DNA of 64,000 nucleotides, taken from Brevibacillus massiliensis. Lineage in GTDB: Bacteria > Bacillota > Bacilli > Brevibacillales > Brevibacillaceae. A model generated the notes under the pieces. The model had not been told where the DNA came from. It saw only the letters and a program-made list of their open reading frames with translations, and made no database searches. The stretch lies in assembly GCF_000311785.1 (NCBI RefSeq), contig NZ_HE978536.1:559417-623416 (forward strand), in the 5' to 3' direction. The translations under genes and the position numbers were made by a program. Below, in pieces: positions 59,638 to 64,000 of the stretch. Numbering within the stretch: position 1 is the stretch's first letter; each line of letters begins with the position of its first letter.

Positions 59638-60588
59638 TTAGCTTTTATCGTAGCGGACTCTGGGATCGATATAGGCGTACAGCAGATCAACAAGCAGATT
59701 GATCAATACATACGCTGCCGCAATCAGCAAGACGGCGCCTTGAATGACTTCGTAATCCCGCCTCAGCACAGAATTGACGATCAGCTTGCCAATCCCCGGA
59801 ATATTAAACACGGTTTCGGTCACGACCGCCCCGCCGATCAGGGTGGCAAAGGAAAGTCCGATTACGGTCACGATCGGTATCATCGCGTTGCGCAAGGCGT
59901 GTTTGTACGTCACCACCCTCAGCTTCAACCCTTTTGCTTCCGCTGTGCGGATAAAGTTTTCGTTGAGGACCTCCAGCATGGATGACCTGGTCATGCGGGC
60001 GATGAGCGCACCCTGCATGATTCCCAACGAGACAGCCGGCATGATCAGGTATTTCAGGTGATTTGCCAGGCCGCTGGACAAGGGTTGGTATCCCGCCGCC
60101 GGCAGCCAGTTTAACTGGACGGCGAACAGCAGAATCAGATTCAGCCCGATCCAGAAGCTGGGCAGGGAAATCCCCAGCAATGCCAGCATCATAAACGATT
60201 GGTCCATCCAGGAGCCTCGCCGGTTCGCAGCCATCACCCCGAGCGGGATCGCAAAGAGTACGGCAATCACCTCGGCGATCAAGGTGAGCGAAACCGTAGG
60301 ACCCAGGTGCTCCCAGATTGCCTGTGTCACCGGCATGTCCATAAAGATGGACCAGCCCAAATTCCCCTGCAGCACCCCGAGGATCCAATGTCCGAATTGG
60401 CTGTAAATGGGCAGATTGAGGCCGAGCTGGTCGCGCAGCTTCGCCAATTCTTCCTCGGTCGCCTGTGATCCTAACATCACCGCGGCAGGGTCGCCGGGAG
60501 TGAGGTGAATGATGATGAAATCGACTACGGCTACAACCAAAAGCACGGGTAACAGCGACACGATCCGCTTCAAAATGTATTTTCCCAC
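59638..60588 (-). CDS. ABC transporter permease, DppB/OppB type (second system)
   Basis: This 316-residue membrane subunit starts MGKYILKRIVSLLPVLLVVA, has the DppB-type external loop HLTPGDPAAVMLGSQATEEE, and carries the coupling motif FIRTAEAKGLKLRVVTYKHA. Six helices are predicted. It follows the binding-protein gene by 27 bases and pairs with the DppC-type subunit. Confidence 0.92.
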   Translation of the reverse strand: MGKYILKRIVSLLPVLLVVAVVDFIIIHLTPGDPAAVMLGSQATEEELAKLRDQLGLNLPIYSQFGHWILGVLQGNLGWSIFMDMPVTQAIWEHLGPTVSLTLIAEVIAVLFAIPLGVMAANRRGSWMDQSFMMLALLGISLPSFWIGLNLILLFAVQLNWLPAAGYQPLSSGLANHLKYLIMPAVSLGIMQGALIARMTRSSMLEVLNENFIRTAEAKGLKLRVVTYKHALRNAMIPIVTVIGLSFATLIGGAVVTETVFNIPGIGKLIVNSVLRRDYEVIQGAVLLIAAAYVLINLLVDLLYAYIDPRVRYDKS

Positions 60589-60615
60589 GTCCGCCTTGCC
60601 CTCCGTTCTTCGTGA

Positions 60616-62217
60616 TTATTGGACGGAAACGTTCCAGAAGTGCAGGTCCATAAAGAACGCAAAGCCCTTGACGTACTTGCGATGGGCGACAAGGCCGTGC
60701 ATGTCTCCCAGCTTGATGACCGGCACTTCCTGCCAATACAGCTCTTGAACCTGTTCAAACAGCTTTTTTTCCGCTTCGAAGTCGAGCGTTGCCCGCATCT
60801 CGTCAAGCAGCTGATCCATCTGCGGATTGCTGTACCACCCTGGCCACTGGTTGCGGGAGTCCAGGTAAAACGTCTGCGTGGGATCGGTGAAGACCGAAAA
60901 GAAGGTGAAGAAGATATCCCAGGCTTTTTCATCAGAGCGCTTGCTGACCAAGGTCGGCCAATCGTAGATTTCCAGATTTACCTTTATGCCGGCCTTTTCC
61001 AGCTGGTCCATCACCAGAAGCGCCGTCTTATAGAGAAAATCGTAATCTCTCGTGCCCAGGATCGTAATCGGCTCGCCGTTGTAGCCGGCTTCGCGCAGGA
61101 GCTGCTTGGCTTTTTCCGGATTCTTCTGGTTGAATTGCTCCTTGCCGCTGTCGACGTACCACGCCTGCTCCCGGTACACCAAGCCGGGGTCGAGGCGATA
61201 AAAGTCGGGGTTGCCCGTTGCCGCCATCATGATGCTGTCCAGATCCAGCGCAGCATTGACCGCTTGCCGCATCTTGACGTCGGAGAACAGCCGGCTCTTC
61301 GCGTTAAACACCAGGCCGTTGTAGCGCCGGGGTTTGGTGATCTCAGTCACAAGATTGGGATCGCCTTTGAGCATGTCGTAGTTGTCGAAGGGAATTTCGT
61401 CGGCAAAATCGTACTCCCCCGATTGAACCCCTGCCACTCGCGTCGCCGCATCTGGCACGGGGATAAAATACAGGTCGTCGACAAGCGCCTCCCTTTTACC
61501 GGCTAGTCCACTGGGCGGCTGGGGCACCGGCTGGTAGTCAGCGAACTTCTTCAGATGGATGTACTGATCCTGCTTCCAATCGGCGAATTGGAACGGGCCT
61601 GTCCCGATATACTCCTTCACCCCGTCCTCACCGGCAGCGGCAATCACCTCTTCCGGCATAATCGCCGCTCCCTGCTGCGGATACGCCAGGGCGGGCAGCA
61701 CAGCGCTGGAAGGCTGGGGCAGCTTGATTTGGACGGTTTCACTGTCTTTTGCGGAAACGGTCGCAGTGGCCAGAGCTGAGCGACCGATCGAAGAAAGCTC
61801 TTTCCAACGGTTTAGAGAAGCTACGACATCGCTTGCCGTCAGCGTTTTTCCGTTGTGGAATTTGATCTGGCGGCGAAGCGGCAGTGTAATGGTTTTGCCG
61901 TCTTCACTCACCTCGATTGTTTCCGCCAGCATCGGCACTACCTTGTAGTCCTGATCCAACGTGACCAGGAATTCAAAGATGTGCCAGCTAACCTGCTGCG
62001 TGGCAACCGCTGTCGTCTTGTGCAGATCAAGCGTCGGCGGCGCCACGGACAGGGCGACCTTCAGTTCATTTTTTTCCTTGGCGGCGGCTGCCGCCGGATG
62101 GTCTGTCGGCTGGCCGGCTGCCCCGTCGGACGAGCCCTGGGTAGAGGTAGATGACGAGCAGCCGATCAAAGAAACCAGCAGCGCGATCGTCAGGCACAAC
62201 GAAAACCATTTGTTCAC
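60616..62217 (-). CDS. ABC transporter substrate-binding lipoprotein, family 5 (second system)
   Basis: This 533-residue extracellular receptor has a lipoprotein signal peptide with lipobox SLIGC (Cys20) and a Ser/Gly linker. The SBP_bac_5 body follows, with LPLRRQIKFHNGKTLTASDV, VASLNRWKELSSIGRSAL and MRQAVNAALDLDSIM. It differs clearly from the binding protein at 47495, so the two importers should have different ligands. The genes around it suggest D-amino acid-containing peptides or N-acyl-D-amino acids. Confidence 0.92.
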   Translation of the reverse strand: MNKWFSLCLTIALLVSLIGCSSSTSTQGSSDGAAGQPTDHPAAAAAKEKNELKVALSVAPPTLDLHKTTAVATQQVSWHIFEFLVTLDQDYKVVPMLAETIEVSEDGKTITLPLRRQIKFHNGKTLTASDVVASLNRWKELSSIGRSALATATVSAKDSETVQIKLPQPSSAVLPALAYPQQGAAIMPEEVIAAAGEDGVKEYIGTGPFQFADWKQDQYIHLKKFADYQPVPQPPSGLAGKREALVDDLYFIPVPDAATRVAGVQSGEYDFADEIPFDNYDMLKGDPNLVTEITKPRRYNGLVFNAKSRLFSDVKMRQAVNAALDLDSIMMAATGNPDFYRLDPGLVYREQAWYVDSGKEQFNQKNPEKAKQLLREAGYNGEPITILGTRDYDFLYKTALLVMDQLEKAGIKVNLEIYDWPTLVSKRSDEKAWDIFFTFFSVFTDPTQTFYLDSRNQWPGWYSNPQMDQLLDEMRATLDFEAEKKLFEQVQELYWQEVPVIKLGDMHGLVAHRKYVKGFAFFMDLHFWNVSVQ

Positions 62218-62242
62218 TTGTTTGACCCCCTTCGTTATGGCG

Positions 62243-63364
62243 TTACTGGACTTTTCCCCTGGCGTCGACCTTCCATTCGCCTACGACTGTTCCCCGGCGG
62301 TGCAGCACATAGCTGTCAAACAAGTTGGCAACCGTACAGGCGTGATTGGGGATGATCTGCACCCGGTCACCAAGAGTCAGCTCGGTGGCTGAGTGGATCT
62401 CCGCGATTCCGTGCTCTTCTGACAATCTGGACAGAAACACCTCAGGATGCCCTACGACGTGCCCAAAGCCTTTTACCGTCGCATTGCCGTGAGCCCCCTG
62501 CTCCAGCGAGAGGGACTTGCTGCCTGTGTCGAGGACCAGTCTGTCGTTTCCGTGCATGCTGACGACGCTGCCGAGGACGCTTAAGGCGCACTGCTCAAAC
62601 GTCGCTGTGCCAAGTCCGACCTGTACCGCATCGAAAAAGACGGCGTTGCCCGGCCTTATCTCCGTGATTCCCGGCACTCTGCCGCAATAGCGAAACGTCG
62701 GCGTGGAGCCTGCGCTGCGGTGCTTGATCAAAATTCCTTCCCTCTCGCACCAGTCCGCACTCTCCGCCACTGCCTGCCCTTCCAGCCGGCCGATCTCTTC
62801 GATCTTCGCGATGGAATCAGCGGCATAGGAGTGGCCGGCATGGGTAAACAGGCCCGTCAACCGCAGGTTAGGGTGCTTCGAGACCGCCTTTGCCAGATCA
62901 ACGGTCTCCCGGCCAGGCTCTACACCGCAGCGCCGCAGACCGGAGTCAATCTTGATCCAGACGTCGAGAACCACCGAAGATTCCGCCAAAAACTGTTGAA
63001 TCCACTCGGCTTGCCGGGGATGGTCGACAGCAATCGTCACTTTGGCCAGCGGCAGCAGCGCGACTGTTTTTTTCAGCTTCATCGGGGAAAACAGGGGGTA
63101 GGCGATCAGGATGTCCCCGATCCCGGCCCTGGCCATCACCTCCGCCTCCGATACCTTCGCCACGGTGACACCGACGGCGCCAAGGGCGATTTGTCTTTTG
63201 GCGATCTCTACGCATTTATGCGTTTTGATATGGGGACGCCAGCAAATCTGCTGCTCGTTTGCAAATGCGGCGATCTGCTGCAGATTTTTTTCCATGATGT
63301 CCAGATCAAGCAACAGCGAGGGAGTGTCCACCTGTTCCATCAACGCTGACTGTTTTTCATTCAT
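62243..63364 (-). CDS. D-threonine aldolase / D-serine dehydratase-fold PLP enzyme
   Basis: This 373-residue protein has the alanine racemase-like N-terminal barrel and the DSD1/D-threonine aldolase C-terminal domain. The PLP lysine is in WRPHIKTHK (Lys47), followed by GAVGVTVAKVSEAEVMARAG and RSAGSTPTF. The metal-binding His and Cys of the family are seen in IIPNHACTVANLFDSY. It should act on a D-beta-hydroxy amino acid, either by aldol cleavage or by dehydration. The ATG at 63364 lies inside the 3' end of the regulator gene (8-base overlap). It is the first enzyme gene of the operon. Confidence 0.86.
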   Translation of the reverse strand: MNEKQSALMEQVDTPSLLLDLDIMEKNLQQIAAFANEQQICWRPHIKTHKCVEIAKRQIALGAVGVTVAKVSEAEVMARAGIGDILIAYPLFSPMKLKKTVALLPLAKVTIAVDHPRQAEWIQQFLAESSVVLDVWIKIDSGLRRCGVEPGRETVDLAKAVSKHPNLRLTGLFTHAGHSYAADSIAKIEEIGRLEGQAVAESADWCEREGILIKHRSAGSTPTFRYCGRVPGITEIRPGNAVFFDAVQVGLGTATFEQCALSVLGSVVSMHGNDRLVLDTGSKSLSLEQGAHGNATVKGFGHVVGHPEVFLSRLSEEHGIAEIHSATELTLGDRVQIIPNHACTVANLFDSYVLHRRGTVVGEWKVDARGKVQ

Positions 63365-64000
63365 TCCATTCACCCTCACTCATTTTTTGATTCAGCTTTA
63401 GTTGGTAGATCTGTCTGGGCCTGCCTTTGCAGACAGGCTGCTCCTCTCCTACAACTTCGGCCAACCCGGCTTGTTCCAACGTGCTGAGGATTCTGCGCGC
63501 GCTGCGAACCGCAATGCCAAATCCGTGGGCCAACTCCGCCGCGGTCATCTGGTAACTGTCGCAGCCCTCACAATAGGAGATGAGCCGGTTGATCGTTGCG
63601 ACACTCAGACCCGCTTGCTGTGCGAGGTAAATCCGCTTTGGATCATCGCTGCGAACGGAATACTCCAATTGAGATTCCTTTCCCAACGGCCCCAGCACAT
63701 GTCCGTCCTGCATCACGAGATAGCAGTTTCCTCCTCCTCCCGACTTGGCCTTGGCCAGCGCCTCCCTCGCCTTGTGCTCGGCTTCGTTGGCGGTCCGGCC
63801 AAAGCCGATGCCGATGCTCGCTTTCACTTGCAAACGGTAGACAATTTGATCCAACAACGGGTAGCGGCTGAAATTATGCGTTGTCCGTTCAATGACCCCG
63901 CGCGTCGTCACAAACGTAATTTCATCGCGGCTCGACCAATTCATCAAAGCTTGGGTTTCCTCGCTGTAATCGATTAACACCTGTTGAATCGACAGCTTTT
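63357..64000 (-). CDS. Putative transcriptional regulator with degenerate cyclase-like and winged-helix domains (partial)
   Basis: The frame is open to the right window edge with no start needed at the GTG at 63980, so the N-terminus is missing. About 214 residues are visible. The first half has RLQVKASIGIGFGRTANEAE then HKAREALAKAKSGGGGNCYL, which resembles the GGDEF/GTP-cyclohydrolase-III-like nucleotide-binding fold but lacks a GGDEF signature. The second half (MTAAELAHGFGIAVRSARRI, LEQAGLAEVVG, GRPRQIYQL) is a winged helix. It overlaps the D-amino-acid enzyme gene and probably controls the operon. I cannot name the family. Confidence 0.65.
   Translation of the reverse strand, partial: KLSIQQVLIDYSEETQALMNWSSRDEITFVTTRGVIERTTHNFSRYPLLDQIVYRLQVKASIGIGFGRTANEAEHKAREALAKAKSGGGGNCYLVMQDGHVLGPLGKESQLEYSVRSDDPKRIYLAQQAGLSVATINRLISYCEGCDSYQMTAAELAHGFGIAVRSARRILSTLEQAGLAEVVGEEQPVCKGRPRQIYQLKLNQKMSEGEWNE

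Noticed and set aside
47495-63000. The two ABC transporters as a recent tandem duplication
   Set aside because: The subunits are encoded in opposite directions with different neighbours, and the binding proteins and permeases differ widely in the translated sequence. They look like separate members of one large family.

Overview
The window looks like chromosomal DNA from a spore-forming member of the Bacillales with moderately high G+C, closest in style to Brevibacillus and its relatives (an inference from gene content and order, not a search). The evidence is a gerA-type germinant receptor operon, cwlJ-gerQ, a CotF-like coat protein, ytxC next to thrS, infC-rpmI-rplT with a Gram-positive style leader, T-box and S-box leaders, and vegetative promoters of the TTGACA-17-TATAAT type. 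No tRNA, rRNA, CRISPR array, intact insertion sequence or prophage was seen. The only mobile-element-like signal is a pair of short hairpin-plus-tail repeats.

Layout. 1-5.4 kb: a minus-strand operon with a GntR/FCD regulator, a family III CoA-transferase, an HMG-CoA lyase and a TRAP transporter (dctP, dctQ, dctM running off the left edge). It probably imports, activates and cleaves a branched C5/C6 dicarboxylate. 5.6-12.2 kb: the branched-chain amino acid operon ilvB-ilvN-ilvC-leuA-leuB behind a T-box leader; leuC and leuD are absent. 12.3-14.3 kb: cysH-sat (sulfate activation and reduction). 14.7-17.3 kb: metI-metC under a SAM-I riboswitch. 17.4-23 kb: a secreted M28 metallopeptidase, a class V aminotransferase, a VOC protein, a copper-amine-oxidase-like stalk protein and a GyrI-like protein. 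23-28 kb: infC-rpmI-rplT with leader, thrS with T-box, and ytxC. 28.2-32.3 kb: mqnC, then spore genes (cotF-like, a Tyr/Pro-rich protein, cwlJ-gerQ) with a VTT/DedA-like membrane protein. 32.3-37.4 kb: beta-carbonic anhydrase, a type III polyketide synthase with its methyltransferase partner, two tiny genes, Hsp20, a small membrane protein and a CPA2 antiporter with a possibly pseudoknotted leader. 37.4-41.8 kb: gerAA-AB-AC plus a small two-helix protein that is a good D-subunit candidate, behind a sigma-G-like promoter.

42-53 kb: a peptide and N-acyl/aminobenzoyl amino acid scavenging island. Two M20 hydrolases face left, and two more M20 hydrolases plus a full Dpp/Opp-type ABC transporter face right, around an AT-rich divergent control region. 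53.2-55 kb: adenine deaminase. 55.1-64 kb: a second transporter operon on the minus strand. A novel-looking regulator (cut by the right edge) is followed by a D-threonine aldolase/D-serine dehydratase-fold enzyme, a complete Dpp/Opp ABC transporter and an N-acyl-D-amino-acid deacylase. Together these read as uptake and catabolism of D-amino acid-containing peptides or N-acyl-D-amino acids, and this is the most system-like accessory locus in the window.
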